From: Oscillospiraceae bacterium
GTDB lineage: Bacteria > Bacillota > Clostridia > Oscillospirales > Ruminococcaceae
Assembly: GCA_015067185.1 (NCBI GenBank)
Contig: SVMZ01000005.1
Span: 51,023-115,022 of the forward strand
Reading direction: 5' to 3'
Length of the DNA stretch: 64,000 nt
A model generated the notes under the pieces. The model did no database searches. It was not told the origin of the DNA and worked only from the letters and a program-made list of their open reading frames with translations. Shown here in pieces: positions 25,397 through 34,071 of the stretch. Numbering within the stretch: position 1 is the first letter of the stretch; each line of letters opens with the position of its first letter. The position numbers and the translations under genes were made by a program.

Positions 25397-26758
25397 TTAG
25401 TCGGAGAGAGCGAGGGAGCCCATGGGATCCCAGGGGTTGAGTTCAATGGGTTTCTGCTCCAGCATGGCAAGCTGCTCTGCGGAGAGATACTTTTTGTTGA
25501 CAACAGCCTGATAGACGAAACGGTCAAACCAGGTGCCGCTCATCATATAGTAGCCTTCATCACCATTCTGGTCCCCCCAACTGTTTTCAATCTTCCAACG
25601 TGTGGGGTTGTCGTTTTCGTCAAGGTTGACACCGGTGATGACCATAGCATGGTTCATGCAGCTGTCGCGATAGTCGAGAGCATCAGACTTGGAGATACCG
25701 TAATCCATATCAAAGGCAGAGCCGTAGTCGTAGGACTGGTCATCCCAGATGCCTTCGGCACGGTTTCCAAACTTGCCGACATCGCTTCCGAACCATACCA
25801 CTTCTTTATCCTTGAGCTGTTTGATAACGAGAGAAACCAGTTCATCCATTTCGACGTTGAGATAGAGAACAGGGGAACCTTCCACTACGTTGCCCAGATA
25901 TTTGACGGTATAGGTTTTGCCGAAGGGCTTATCGGTGGTGGGAGCATTGATAATGCTGATATAATCATCAAGGATAAAGCCGATATACTTTTCATAGAAT
26001 TCCTTCGGTGTAATGCCACGGATAACGCCGTACTCAAGAGTATCTTTATTTTTGTATTCAAAATCAAATGTCTTGGGAGGCTCACCAAAGCAGATGCAGA
26101 GAATGCGATACATCTCAGAGAGAATGCGGTTCTTTTCGGCGGAAACAGCCTTGGCAGATGCGCCGGAGCGGATCATGGAACGAAGAGCTGCGGTATATGC
26201 GCGAAGTTTGGTGTTGAGCATGGCATTCATAGCGCCGGTGTTGCTGCTCTGGAAGGTTTCGGGCATGGCATCTTTGGTAACGAGACCGTACTTGCGAACC
26301 AGAGCTGCCATCATATCCCACTGACCACCGTCCTGAATGCCGGTAGAAACAATCCAGGAAACGGTACGGTCATCGGCAGGAAGATCAGCGGTATCAATGA
26401 TGCTTTCAAGAAAGTAGTTGATTTTCTCAAACTTGTCCCAGAAAGCAATATAGTTCTGAGAAATCTCAAATTTTTCAAGATTATATTTTTTAGCAATGAT
26501 CTCACGCATGACATTCAGTGCGGCAAACAGCCAGCAGCGTCCGCTTGCTTTCTGGTTGGCAGCAGGGAGAGTGGGAATGTCGATAGAATAGATTTTGCGC
26601 ATGCGGTAAGCATTTTCAGGGCAGAATGCAGCATCGGCCACACTGGCTTTAGAGACGGAGTGGGTCATTGCGGCATAGTAACGTTTGCTGTGATAAGCTG
26701 TCTCAAACTCGGCAAGATCAGAGAAGGAGACAGGTGATGCATTTTTCATAGTTTCCAT
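25397..26758 (-). CDS. pepC: C1B-family cysteine aminopeptidase (bleomycin hydrolase type)
   Basis: This 453-residue cytosolic papain-fold peptidase trims N-terminal residues from peptides as a hexamer in characterised relatives. The catalytic Cys is residue 75 in QKASGRCWLFAALN. The His lies in SCMNHAMVITGV and the Asn in WKIENSWGD in the last fifth of the protein, completing the triad. The length equals the family norm. The ATG at 26758 has AAGGAG about 13 bases upstream, and a second ATG at 26749 is possible. Monocistronic with its own promoter and terminator. Confidence 0.93.
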   Translation of the reverse strand: METMKNASPVSFSDLAEFETAYHSKRYYAAMTHSVSKASVADAAFCPENAYRMRKIYSIDIPTLPAANQKASGRCWLFAALNVMREIIAKKYNLEKFEISQNYIAFWDKFEKINYFLESIIDTADLPADDRTVSWIVSTGIQDGGQWDMMAALVRKYGLVTKDAMPETFQSSNTGAMNAMLNTKLRAYTAALRSMIRSGASAKAVSAEKNRILSEMYRILCICFGEPPKTFDFEYKNKDTLEYGVIRGITPKEFYEKYIGFILDDYISIINAPTTDKPFGKTYTVKYLGNVVEGSPVLYLNVEMDELVSLVIKQLKDKEVVWFGSDVGKFGNRAEGIWDDQSYDYGSAFDMDYGISKSDALDYRDSCMNHAMVITGVNLDENDNPTRWKIENSWGDQNGDEGYYMMSGTWFDRFVYQAVVNKKYLSAEQLAMLEQKPIELNPWDPMGSLALSD

Positions 26759-26803
26759 GTTAAAATCATAGCTCCTTATTCTTTAGGGTTAATTGCAACA
26801 TAT

Positions 26804-26832
26804 ATTATAAGATAAGAACAGGAAAACGTCAA
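26804..26832 (-). promoter_or_regulatory. promoter of pepC
   Basis: On the minus strand, TTGACG (26832-26827), a 17-base spacer and TATAAT (26809-26804), about 45 bases before the start codon. Confidence 0.8.
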
Positions 26833-26893
26833 GCGGATATAAGGAGAGAAAAATGCTTTGAAGTTGATGGAAAAGTTATGGTTAAGATAATGC

Positions 26894-26922
26894 TTGACAA
26901 CAAGAAAACAATGTGTTATCAT
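26894..26922 (+). promoter_or_regulatory. promoter of the T-box/ior operon
   Basis: TTGACA (26894-26899), 17-base spacer, TATCAT (26917-26922). The transcript would start near 26929, just before the T-box stem I. Confidence 0.8.
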
Positions 26923-26945
26923 TATAAAAACAGATTCAAACCTGT

Positions 26946-27208
26946 GATGCGGGAATAAAGACGATATACGCGCTTGCAGAGAGTCCGGAAGAGGTGAGAG
27001 CCGGATAGAAATGCGGATCGTAAAATGGGCCGCGGAGGGCATGGTCAAAGGCTTTGCCGAGTATTCCATGACGTTGCAGCATGCGTTAATTGTTGGAAGC
27101 ATGATTGTGCTTTAAAAAGTGTGCGGCATCAGCCGCAAAGCAGGGTGGTACCGCGGATTTTGAATTCGTCCCTGGAAAAGTCAAAGGATGGCTTTTCCGG
27201 GTTTTTTT
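26946..27208 (+). promoter_or_regulatory. T-box riboswitch, probable Trp specifier (UGG)
   Basis: The T-box core AGGGTGGTACCGCGG (27142-27156) is unmistakable. Stem III is TGCGGC-ATCA...GCCGCA (27122-27137). The terminator is CCTGGAAAAG (27171-27180) with CTTTTCCGGG (27192-27201) and seven T. In stem I, GCGG/CCGC (26949-26952 with 27030-27033) and ACGAT/ATCGT (26961-26965 with 27017-27021) flank an internal loop whose 3' side AAAATGGG (27022-27029) is the specifier loop; AGAGAG and GGTGAGAG distal motifs are present. UGG (27026-27028), followed by a purine and the lower helix, is the best-placed codon. Uncharged tRNA-Trp would then switch on iorA-iorB-paaK. Confidence 0.88.
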
Positions 27209-27233
27209 ATTTTATTGCGGGAGAAGAGTGAAG

Positions 27234-29027
27234 ATGAAAAAGTTTTTGATGGGAAATGAGGCTATTGCCAGAGGTGCGATAGCAGCAGGTGTAAGCTTTG
27301 TTTCGGGATATCCGGGAACACCTTCCACAGAGGTTCTGGAATCTGTGGCCAAATTCAGAACAGACGATATTTATGTGGAATGGTCTGTTAATGAGAAGTC
27401 TGCACTGGAAGTAGCGGCAGGTGCTGCCTATGCCGGGGCTTATACTATGGTTACTATGAAACAGGTTGGTCTCAATGTAGCATCCGATCCGCTGATGAGT
27501 CTTGCCTATGTGGGAATCAAGGGCGCAATGGTCATTGTTGTTGCCGATGATCCGGGCCCCATATCCTCCCAGACCGAGCAGGACACCAGACATTTTGCCC
27601 AGTTTGCAAAATTGCCGGTGTTTGATCCCTCCTCCGCTCAGGAAGCATACGATATGATCGGTGATGCGTTTGAATATTCCCATCGTTATCAGACACCGGT
27701 CATCTTCCGTCCCACAACCAGAATCTGTCACGGCTACGCAACCATCTCTTTGAGAGAGAATGGTCCCGCAGTCAAAGGAGACGGGTTTGTTAAGGACAGC
27801 AAGTGGGTCATCTTCCCCAGACTTTCCTATCAGAACCATATTAAAATTGAAAAGCGCAATGCCGATCTCACTGATATTCTGTCGGACTACGATAAGAATA
27901 TGATCCGAGGCAGAGAGAGCAGTTGCAGAAAAGGTATTGCTGCAGGCGGCGTCAGCTATGCCTATGCCTGCGACAGCTATCAGGACAGTGACTGCAAACT
28001 GCTTAAAATATCTACACCGCATCCATTCCCGGAAAAATTGGCAGTTGAGTTTTTGAACGGTCTGGACGAAGTACTGGTGTTGGAAGAGTTGGATCCTGTC
28101 ATTGAGCGCGAACTGCTGATGATCTGCGGCAAGTATGGTTTGAATGTGAAAATAAAGGGTAAACTGACCGGCGATGTAAAGAATGCGGGTGAAAACAGTG
28201 TTTCCTCCGTTGCAGCCGCTATGGATAAGCTGCTGGGAAGAGAGACGGTACAGGCGGAGCAAAAAGAACTTCCTGCGCTGCCGGTAAGACCTCCCGTACT
28301 CTGCGCCGGATGTCCCCACAGAGCTTCCTTCTATGCTGTGAAGCGCGCGATGAAAGGCAGAAAAGCTGTCTTCTCTGGTGATATCGGGTGTTACACACTG
28401 GGCAACGCTATGCCGCTGGATATGGTAGACACCTGTCTCTGTATGGGTGCAGGCATCACCATTGCGCAGGGAATACATAGAATGCAGCCGGACACGGTGA
28501 ATTTCGCCTTTGTGGGTGATAGTACCTTCTTCCACACAGGAATTCCGGGTATCGTCAATGCGCTTTATAACGGAACAGATATTGTTGTTGCAATTTTGGA
28601 TAACAGCACGACGGCAATGACAGGAAATCAGCCGCATCCTGGAACCGGTATGACCATGATGGGAGATATTTCCGAGAAAATCAGCATTCCCGATATCATA
28701 AAGGCGCTGGGTGTCAAGGATCTTGCTATCGTGGATCCCTTCGATTTTGAAGCCACATGCAATACCATAAAAGAACTTGCAGATAAGAGCGGTGTACGTG
28801 TTATCATCTTCAAATCGCCCTGTATCAGCGTATCCAAACCCAAGAAAGCACTGCATATTGATGCGACTAAATGCAAAAAGTGCGGCCGCTGTGTAAAAGA
28901 AATCGGTTGTCCCGCACTGTTCTCCATCAAAGGTGAGATATCCATCGATAAAGCCCTCTGCACAGGCTGCGGATTGTGTAAGAATCTCTGTAATTTCGGA
29001 GCAATAGGAGGCGAAGAAAATGTTTAA
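27234..29027 (+). CDS. iorA: indolepyruvate:ferredoxin oxidoreductase, alpha subunit
   Basis: IorA (597 residues) is the large subunit of the TPP-dependent enzyme that interconverts aryl-pyruvates and aryl-acetyl-CoA with ferredoxin. The N-terminal pyrimidine-binding half begins GNEAIARGAIAAGVSFVSGYPGTPSTE. The TPP half has CAGCPHRASFYAVKRA and GDIGCYTLG with the Mg-binding GDSTFFHTGI. The C-terminal tail holds two [4Fe-4S] ferredoxin clusters (CKKCGRCVKEIGC, CTGCGLCKNLC). ATG 27234 has GGGAG about 10 bases upstream and follows the T-box terminator by 25 bases. First gene of a T-box operon with iorB and paaK. Confidence 0.95.
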   Translation: MKKFLMGNEAIARGAIAAGVSFVSGYPGTPSTEVLESVAKFRTDDIYVEWSVNEKSALEVAAGAAYAGAYTMVTMKQVGLNVASDPLMSLAYVGIKGAMVIVVADDPGPISSQTEQDTRHFAQFAKLPVFDPSSAQEAYDMIGDAFEYSHRYQTPVIFRPTTRICHGYATISLRENGPAVKGDGFVKDSKWVIFPRLSYQNHIKIEKRNADLTDILSDYDKNMIRGRESSCRKGIAAGGVSYAYACDSYQDSDCKLLKISTPHPFPEKLAVEFLNGLDEVLVLEELDPVIERELLMICGKYGLNVKIKGKLTGDVKNAGENSVSSVAAAMDKLLGRETVQAEQKELPALPVRPPVLCAGCPHRASFYAVKRAMKGRKAVFSGDIGCYTLGNAMPLDMVDTCLCMGAGITIAQGIHRMQPDTVNFAFVGDSTFFHTGIPGIVNALYNGTDIVVAILDNSTTAMTGNQPHPGTGMTMMGDISEKISIPDIIKALGVKDLAIVDPFDFEATCNTIKELADKSGVRVIIFKSPCISVSKPKKALHIDATKCKKCGRCVKEIGCPALFSIKGEISIDKALCTGCGLCKNLCNFGAIGGEENV

Positions 29028-29577
29028 TATTATTATTGCCGGCGTTGGCGGGCAGGGAACGGTACTTGCCTCCAAAATTATCTGTGCCGCAGCGGTAAAA
29101 AGCGGAAAATATGTTGTCAGCAGTGAAACCATAGGTATGGCACAGCGCGGCGGTTCGGTTGTCAGCCATATCAGGATCAACGAAGAAGAGGTTGTGTGTT
29201 CGCCGCTGATTGATGCAGGCGGAGCGGATATGATCATTGCCTTTGAGCCCGCTGAAGGTGTTCGGGCTTTGCCTTTCCTGAAAAAAGGCGGCCGCATGGT
29301 TGTAGCTACCGGGATTATTCCGCCGATTACCAAGTACGATTATGATAAACAAAAGCTGTTTAATTTTCTTGCAGAAAACGTGACCGATCTGAAACTGGTG
29401 GACGGTGCAGCTGTCTGTGAAGCGTGCGGAAGCAGCCGGGTACTGAATATGGTGCTGGTGGGTGCTGCCGAGAAATTCCTGCCTTTCGGCGGAATTGAAG
29501 AGACGATCAAAGAAAGCGTAAAACCGAAGTTTGTGGAGATGAACCTCAAAGCAATAGAAGGAGGCAGAAAGCTGTGA
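29020..29577 (+). CDS. iorB: indolepyruvate:ferredoxin oxidoreductase, beta subunit
   Basis: IorB (185 residues) is the gamma-domain-type subunit of the 2-oxoacid:ferredoxin oxidoreductase, pairing with IorA. The nucleotide-handling GVGGQGTVLASKI motif begins at residue 7, and ETIGMAQRGGSVVSHIRI is the usual family block. It overlaps iorA by 8 bases, with an AGGAGG site inside the end of iorA, so the subunits are translationally coupled. Confidence 0.94.
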   Translation: MFNIIIAGVGGQGTVLASKIICAAAVKSGKYVVSSETIGMAQRGGSVVSHIRINEEEVVCSPLIDAGGADMIIAFEPAEGVRALPFLKKGGRMVVATGIIPPITKYDYDKQKLFNFLAENVTDLKLVDGAAVCEACGSSRVLNMVLVGAAEKFLPFGGIEETIKESVKPKFVEMNLKAIEGGRKL

Positions 29578-30803
29578 TGAATAAGCCGGAACAGCTGAGT
29601 GGACTGTTGGATGCGCTGAAGCGTGCAACAAATCGCGAAGGCTTTTACAGTAATAAGTTTAAAGGCATTGAACTCGGTGATATCAAAACCATGGAGGATT
29701 TTGAAAAATTACCGTTTTCTGATAAGGCAGAGCTGAGAGATGCCTATCCTCTGGGACTTTGTGCAGTGGATGAGAGTGAGATCGTCAGAATTCATTCTTC
29801 CTCAGGTACAACCGGAACACCGGTCATTATTCCTTATACAGCACAGGATGTAGCCGATTGGGCTACCATGTTCTGCCGCTGCTATGAGATTGCCGGAATC
29901 ACTCGTCAGGACCGCATTCACATCACACCGGGATACGGTCTGTGGACAGCGGGTATCGGTTTCCAGGCCGGCGCAGAAAAATTGGGTGCCATGGCTATTC
30001 CCATGGGTCCGGGCAACACCGATAAACAACTGCAGATGATGATGGATGTCAAGTCCACCGTTCTCTGTGCTACCTCTTCTTATGCATTACTTCTGGCGGA
30101 AGAGATTGCCAAGAGAGGAATCAAGGATAAGATCCACCTGAGAAAAGGTGTCATTGGTTCTGAGCGTTGGGGCGAGAAGATGAGAAACCGCATTGCCAGC
30201 GAATTGGGAATTCAACTCTATGACATCTATGGACTCACCGAAGTGTATGGTCCTGGTATTGCGGTCAGCTGTGATGAAAATTGCGGTATGCACTATTTTG
30301 ATGATTATCTTTATTTTGAAATTATTGATCCCAAAACAGGTAAACATGTGCCGGATGGCGAAGTGGGTGAGTTGGTTATAACAACGCTCCGCAAACAGGG
30401 TGCTCCGCTGATCCGTTACAGAACCCATGATTTGACCCGCTTTGTTCCCGGTGAATGTGCCTGCGGATTGAAATATCCGAGAATCGATACCATCATAGGA
30501 CGCAGCGATGATATGGTTAAGGTAAAGGGTGTTATGATCTTCCCGGCTAAAATCGAAGAGGTGCTAACTGGTGTTGCCGGTGCCAGCAGCGAATATCAGG
30601 TGGTCATAGATCATATTGATGGTAAAGATCATGTACAGATACTTTTTGAAACAGCTGAGGAAAACAAGGCTGATGTAGAGAATGCTGTTCGGATTGCTGT
30701 AAAACAGAAAGTTGGAATTATGACGGATCCGAAAGCTGTAGGCCTGGGTGGTCTGCCGAGGAGTGAAAAGAAATCTGTAAGAATATACGATAAGAGATAT
30801 TAA
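29574..30803 (+). CDS. paaK: aryl-acetate/phenylacetate--CoA ligase
   Basis: A 409-residue adenylate-forming enzyme of the PaaK family that activates aryl acetates to CoA thioesters using ATP. The P-loop SSSGTTGTPVIIPY (near residue 80), the YGLTEVYGPG motif and the hinge-C domain KYPRIDTIIGRSDDMVKVKG are present; length fits the short anaerobic PaaK form. It overlaps iorB by 4 bases; AAGGAGG (29558-29564) is 9 bases before the GTG. Together with IorAB it could work either way: conserving energy from aryl-pyruvate breakdown, or activating indoleacetate for reductive carboxylation to indolepyruvate. Confidence 0.92.
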   Translation: MMNKPEQLSGLLDALKRATNREGFYSNKFKGIELGDIKTMEDFEKLPFSDKAELRDAYPLGLCAVDESEIVRIHSSSGTTGTPVIIPYTAQDVADWATMFCRCYEIAGITRQDRIHITPGYGLWTAGIGFQAGAEKLGAMAIPMGPGNTDKQLQMMMDVKSTVLCATSSYALLLAEEIAKRGIKDKIHLRKGVIGSERWGEKMRNRIASELGIQLYDIYGLTEVYGPGIAVSCDENCGMHYFDDYLYFEIIDPKTGKHVPDGEVGELVITTLRKQGAPLIRYRTHDLTRFVPGECACGLKYPRIDTIIGRSDDMVKVKGVMIFPAKIEEVLTGVAGASSEYQVVIDHIDGKDHVQILFETAEENKADVENAVRIAVKQKVGIMTDPKAVGLGGLPRSEKKSVRIYDKRY

Positions 30804-30810
30804 GGTTATA

Positions 30811-30848
30811 CAAGTGTCCGCAGAAGCTGATGTCTGCGGACACTTTTT
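30811..30848 (+). terminator. intrinsic terminator of the ior-paaK operon
   Basis: AAGTGTCCGCAG (30812-30823) and CTGCGGACACTT (30834-30845) pair perfectly around 10 bases, ending in TTTTT. Confidence 0.92.
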
Positions 30849-30875
30849 GTTGCTTAAAAAAGAAAATGATAAAAT
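30847..30875 (+). promoter_or_regulatory. candidate promoter of hsp20
   Basis: TTGTTG (30847-30852), 17-base spacer, TAAAAT (30870-30875). Transcription would start inside the CIRCE element, the classical arrangement for HrcA repression. A TATAAT at 30954-30959 is an alternative -10 but lacks a good -35. Confidence 0.55.
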
Positions 30876-30876
30876 T

Positions 30877-30903
30877 TTAGCACTCTATATATGAGAGTGC
30901 TAA
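30877..30903 (+). promoter_or_regulatory. CIRCE operator (HrcA binding site)
   Basis: TTAGCACTC (30877-30885), nine bases, GAGTGCTAA (30895-30903): an exact match to the CIRCE consensus of 9-bp arms with a 9-bp spacer. The heat-shock repressor HrcA should bind here and control the hsp20 gene. The AT-rich flanks extend the dyad by five bases on each side. Confidence 0.95.
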
Positions 30904-31095
30904 AATTTACAATTAACACATAAAAAGGTCAAGATATTGATAAAAAGTCTGGGTATAATATAACTGTACTCAAGAGGAGTACGAAGAATATAAGATGAAA
31001 GAGAAGACCTGAAAAAGAAATTTGAATTTATCGCAATCCCTTGAATGGTCGAAAGAAGAAAACAATGTAAAAAAGATTCAAAAGGAGGATCTGTT

Positions 31096-31518
31096 ATGTT
31101 TGAACTTATGCCCATGACCCGCAGCCAGAGAAGTATGAACAGTTTTTGGAACGATTTCGAAAAAAGCTTTTTTGGAGCTTATGATCGTTCGATGAGTGAG
31201 TTTAAGACCGACATCATTGATAACGGAGGCAGTTATCTGCTTCAGGCAGAGCTTCCGGGATACAGTAAAGAGGAGATTAGTCTCAATCTGGATGATAACT
31301 ACCTTACCATCAAAGCGGAAAAGAAGGAAGAAAACGAAGAGAAAAAAGAGAACTTTGTCCGTCGGGAACGCAGATACGGTTCCTATAGCCGGAGTTTTGA
31401 TATTACCGGCATCGATGCTGAGAATATCACCGCATCCTACAACAACGGCGTACTTGACGTAACCCTTCCAAAAGTGGTTGAAACCAAAAAAGAACCGAAA
31501 CAAATCGAAATTCAATAA
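31096..31518 (+). CDS. Hsp20/alpha-crystallin small heat-shock protein
   Basis: A 140-residue ATP-independent holdase that binds unfolding proteins. The alpha-crystallin domain (residues about 35-125) contains LLQAELPGYSKEEISLNLDDNYLTI and the near-terminal YNNGVLDVTLPK motif. The C-terminal I-x-I-like QIEIQ could serve oligomer assembly. ATG 31096 has a perfect AAAGGAGG 7 bases upstream; longer upstream frames lack a site. A CIRCE element about 190 bases upstream puts it under HrcA, rather than the CtsR or sigma-B control common for Hsp20 in Bacilli. Confidence 0.95.
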   Translation: MFELMPMTRSQRSMNSFWNDFEKSFFGAYDRSMSEFKTDIIDNGGSYLLQAELPGYSKEEISLNLDDNYLTIKAEKKEENEEKKENFVRRERRYGSYSRSFDITGIDAENITASYNNGVLDVTLPKVVETKKEPKQIEIQ

Positions 31519-31531
31519 TTGAATAAGGATG

Positions 31532-31566
31532 AAACCGCTCCGGGGTCCCCCTCCCGGAGCGGTTTT
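31532..31566 (+). terminator. intrinsic terminator after hsp20
   Basis: AAACCGCTCCGGG (31532-31544) and CCCGGAGCGGTTT (31553-31565) pair perfectly around an 8-base loop, followed by T. Confidence 0.92.
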
Positions 31567-31610
31567 CCTCTGTACGAAAAGAATTGCAGTTACAATGAGA
31601 AAAAGAGGGA

Positions 31611-31639
31611 TTGAAAAAGAATGGGGGAAATGGTATAAT
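31611..31639 (+). promoter_or_regulatory. promoter of the APH-fold/lipoprotein pair
   Basis: TTGAAA (31611-31616), 17-base spacer, TATAAT (31634-31639), about 30 bases before the ATG. Confidence 0.8.
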
Positions 31640-31669
31640 GTAACGAAAAAGTAAAAAGGGGGAGGAAGG

Positions 31670-32671
31670 ATGCTGTTTGAAGCAGTTATTGAAGGCTGGG
31701 ATTCATGGGAAGCGACGTATCAGGATAAAACATTGTTTGCTCCCTTGGTCAGAGAAATGCTGGAACGTCATGGTTTGAGATATACAGGTATAGACAAGGC
31801 ATTTCATGCCAGCAATGCGGTTTTTCTGTGCGGCGAATATATTGTAAAGATTGCTGCCCCGGAAGAAGTGGGCTTTGGAGATATATCTGAAGAGGAAGAA
31901 GAATCCATGGGCGAGATGAGTGCCATGTTGATGCAATTCAAAGAAGATGATGCAGTTTGTCTTGGTGATATCGAAACGGAAGTGTTTGCGACAGCAAGAG
32001 CAAACCGGTTAGGTGTGGCGTCTATGGAATTGATTGCCGAGGGCACTGTGGAAGATAAATATCGGTTTGATTATCTGATTACCCGTTTTATTAAGGGCGT
32101 TCCTTTTAAAGATAAGATGGAAACGATGACGGAAGAGGAAAAATTATCTTTTGCGAAAGAATTGCGGAAGACAATGGCGCTTTTCAATACCCCAAGCGAA
32201 GATTTTAAGAAGATTCGTGGATTTGACATTTTACGGGATCCTTCCAGACACAGGCGGTGGAGCATATATCCGCAAAGTTTTCGGGAAGAGAGAATGCGGC
32301 ATGTTTTCTCAAAAGATTACGGTGAGCGGGTGATGGTTCATGGGGATTTGAATGGTGGGAATATCCTGTTGGATGACAAGGGGATGTATATCATCGATTT
32401 TGCAGACTGTGTATTGGCTCCCGTTATCTATGAGCATGCCATGATCGCGGTGGAACTGTTCTCCTTTGATCCCTATCTGTTAAAGGGATTCTTTGGAGAT
32501 ATTTCCCGGGAAGAACTGACAGATATCTGTGTAGAAGGGCTGTTGATCCATGATTTTGGTGCAGATCTTGTTGTAAGCAACATTGCAAAGGCAGAGAAGA
32601 TAGAAAGCATAAAAACACTGAGAGAATTGATATGGAACAAGCTGGAGGCATTTGCAGTACAGAAGGTATAA
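31670..32671 (+). CDS. APH/choline-kinase-fold phosphotransferase
   Basis: This 333-residue protein has the kinase-like fold of aminoglycoside phosphotransferases and related small-molecule kinases. The ATP-anchoring Lys lies in GEYIVKIA near residue 60. The catalytic loop is VMVHGDLNGGNILL (near residue 225) and the metal-binding Asp lies in YIIDFAD. All key residues are present, so it is likely active. The substrate is unknown: sugars, amino alcohols or antibiotics are all possible for the fold. GGGGGAGGAAGG precedes the ATG. The lipoprotein gene follows after 26 bases, so the two probably share a transcript. Confidence 0.85.
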   Translation: MLFEAVIEGWDSWEATYQDKTLFAPLVREMLERHGLRYTGIDKAFHASNAVFLCGEYIVKIAAPEEVGFGDISEEEEESMGEMSAMLMQFKEDDAVCLGDIETEVFATARANRLGVASMELIAEGTVEDKYRFDYLITRFIKGVPFKDKMETMTEEEKLSFAKELRKTMALFNTPSEDFKKIRGFDILRDPSRHRRWSIYPQSFREERMRHVFSKDYGERVMVHGDLNGGNILLDDKGMYIIDFADCVLAPVIYEHAMIAVELFSFDPYLLKGFFGDISREELTDICVEGLLIHDFGADLVVSNIAKAEKIESIKTLRELIWNKLEAFAVQKV

Positions 32672-32697
32672 GAGAACATGTTGAAGGGGATAGATCG

Positions 32698-34044
32698 ATG
32701 AAAAGATGGAGAAAAAAGAGCCTTTGTTTTATGTTAGCTGTGGTAGCAATAATTTCGCTTGCATCAGGCTGTGAAAAGGTGAATGAAAACGAGAAACTGA
32801 ATGAAACAAGTATATCAGAAGAGAGCAAAGAAGAGATTCCGGTTGAGATGATGGAGTTAGTGGGGGAAGAGCCCATGTCCATTGTCTATGCAAGCGGCAT
32901 GTCAGATGTAATCAAAGAGCTGATTTCCGCGCTTAAAAAGGAGTTGAGCGATCAGACCAAAAGGACAATCAAATGCTACGGGGATGCAGCGGATGATCCT
33001 GCCAAGCTGAATCCCGAAGCAAGAGAGATCCTGGTTGGCCGTACCAACCGCCCCCTTTCTGCAGAACTGACTGATAAACTGGAACCGGACAGCTTCTCCA
33101 TTACCATGACAGAGCGTCAGATTTTGATCGTCGGTACCGATGATGAGGCGATCTATCATGCTGTTAAAATTTTTATGGAAAATATCGTTGGAGACCCCAT
33201 GACGGTTATAGGAGAGGGGAGTGCGGTGATCCCGAAGCGCGGTTATGAGGGGAAGAACGACACCAGAAGCAACACTGAACTGCTGGCCTCCGGCGAAGAA
33301 TTGGTTGCCATGGCAACTAAACTGATTGAAATACCGAAAAAGATGATTAACGACGATAGGTATTTTTGCGTTCAGGGTGGGTGTGCTTATGGAGAATATG
33401 CTTACCAGGCATTGGTCAATAAGAACTATACCGGTTGTGTCATTGTGAAGTATCGTATTGATACATGGGAAGAGGTTATGCGTTCCGAACCGATGCCGTT
33501 AGGACATGCGAATGATATTGCTTATAATCCCGAAAGAGGAGAACTCTATATCACCATGGTGAAAAACGATGCGAAGTATATTGGTGTACTGGATGAACAG
33601 ACCCTTACCTTTAAAGAGAACCGTAAGTTGGATGGTTTGCTTACCTGCTATTCGTTGGACTATTGTGAGGAAAGAGAGTGTTTTGCTACAGGAACGGCTC
33701 TCACTGCTACCGGTATTTACAGTCCGGATTTTGATTTTATCTCATTGAATCTGCCGGCACATGAGACAGAGTTGGTCACACAGGGCATATGCTGCGATGA
33801 AAATTATGTGTATCATCTGCTCTATGGTGGATCAGATACGCCACTCAGAAAGAATGAATTGATTGTTTATGACTGGGAAGGCAATTTTATAGCACAGATT
33901 ATGATCGGTGTGGAAGATGAAGAGCCGGAAAATATCAGCATTGTTGATGACAGAATGTATATCGCCTTTAACAACTACAACTGGACAGGCGGTGTGGTCT
34001 ATGAATTGAATCTGACATCGGCAGCCAACCGGGCCGCAAAATAA
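32698..34044 (+). CDS. lipoprotein: GH20b-like domain plus beta-propeller-like domain
   Basis: A 448-residue lipoprotein with signal peptide and lipobox LASGC (Cys near residue 24). Residues about 55-180 (AREILVGRTNRPLSAELTD, ILIVGTDDEAIYHAVKIF) resemble the small alpha/beta domain that precedes GH20, GH67 and DUF4838 barrels. No barrel follows; instead residues about 215-445 show repeats of the kind seen in beta-propellers (ANDIAYNPERGELYIT, YSLDYCEERECFATG, ISIVDDRMYIAF). It is probably an extracellular binding or sensing protein rather than an enzyme. I know no named family with this order. ATG 32698 has AAGGGGAT upstream; an earlier in-frame ATG would destroy the signal peptide. Confidence 0.75.
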   Translation: MKRWRKKSLCFMLAVVAIISLASGCEKVNENEKLNETSISEESKEEIPVEMMELVGEEPMSIVYASGMSDVIKELISALKKELSDQTKRTIKCYGDAADDPAKLNPEAREILVGRTNRPLSAELTDKLEPDSFSITMTERQILIVGTDDEAIYHAVKIFMENIVGDPMTVIGEGSAVIPKRGYEGKNDTRSNTELLASGEELVAMATKLIEIPKKMINDDRYFCVQGGCAYGEYAYQALVNKNYTGCVIVKYRIDTWEEVMRSEPMPLGHANDIAYNPERGELYITMVKNDAKYIGVLDEQTLTFKENRKLDGLLTCYSLDYCEERECFATGTALTATGIYSPDFDFISLNLPAHETELVTQGICCDENYVYHLLYGGSDTPLRKNELIVYDWEGNFIAQIMIGVEDEEPENISIVDDRMYIAFNNYNWTGGVVYELNLTSAANRAAK

Positions 34045-34071
34045 TGGTGTGGATTATTTACAATTTGGACA

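Noticed and set aside
27207..29333. 708-codon open frame on the minus strand opposite iorA and iorB
   Set aside because: It has no family-like sequence or ribosome site and lies fully opposite two well-supported genes; it is a codon-usage shadow.
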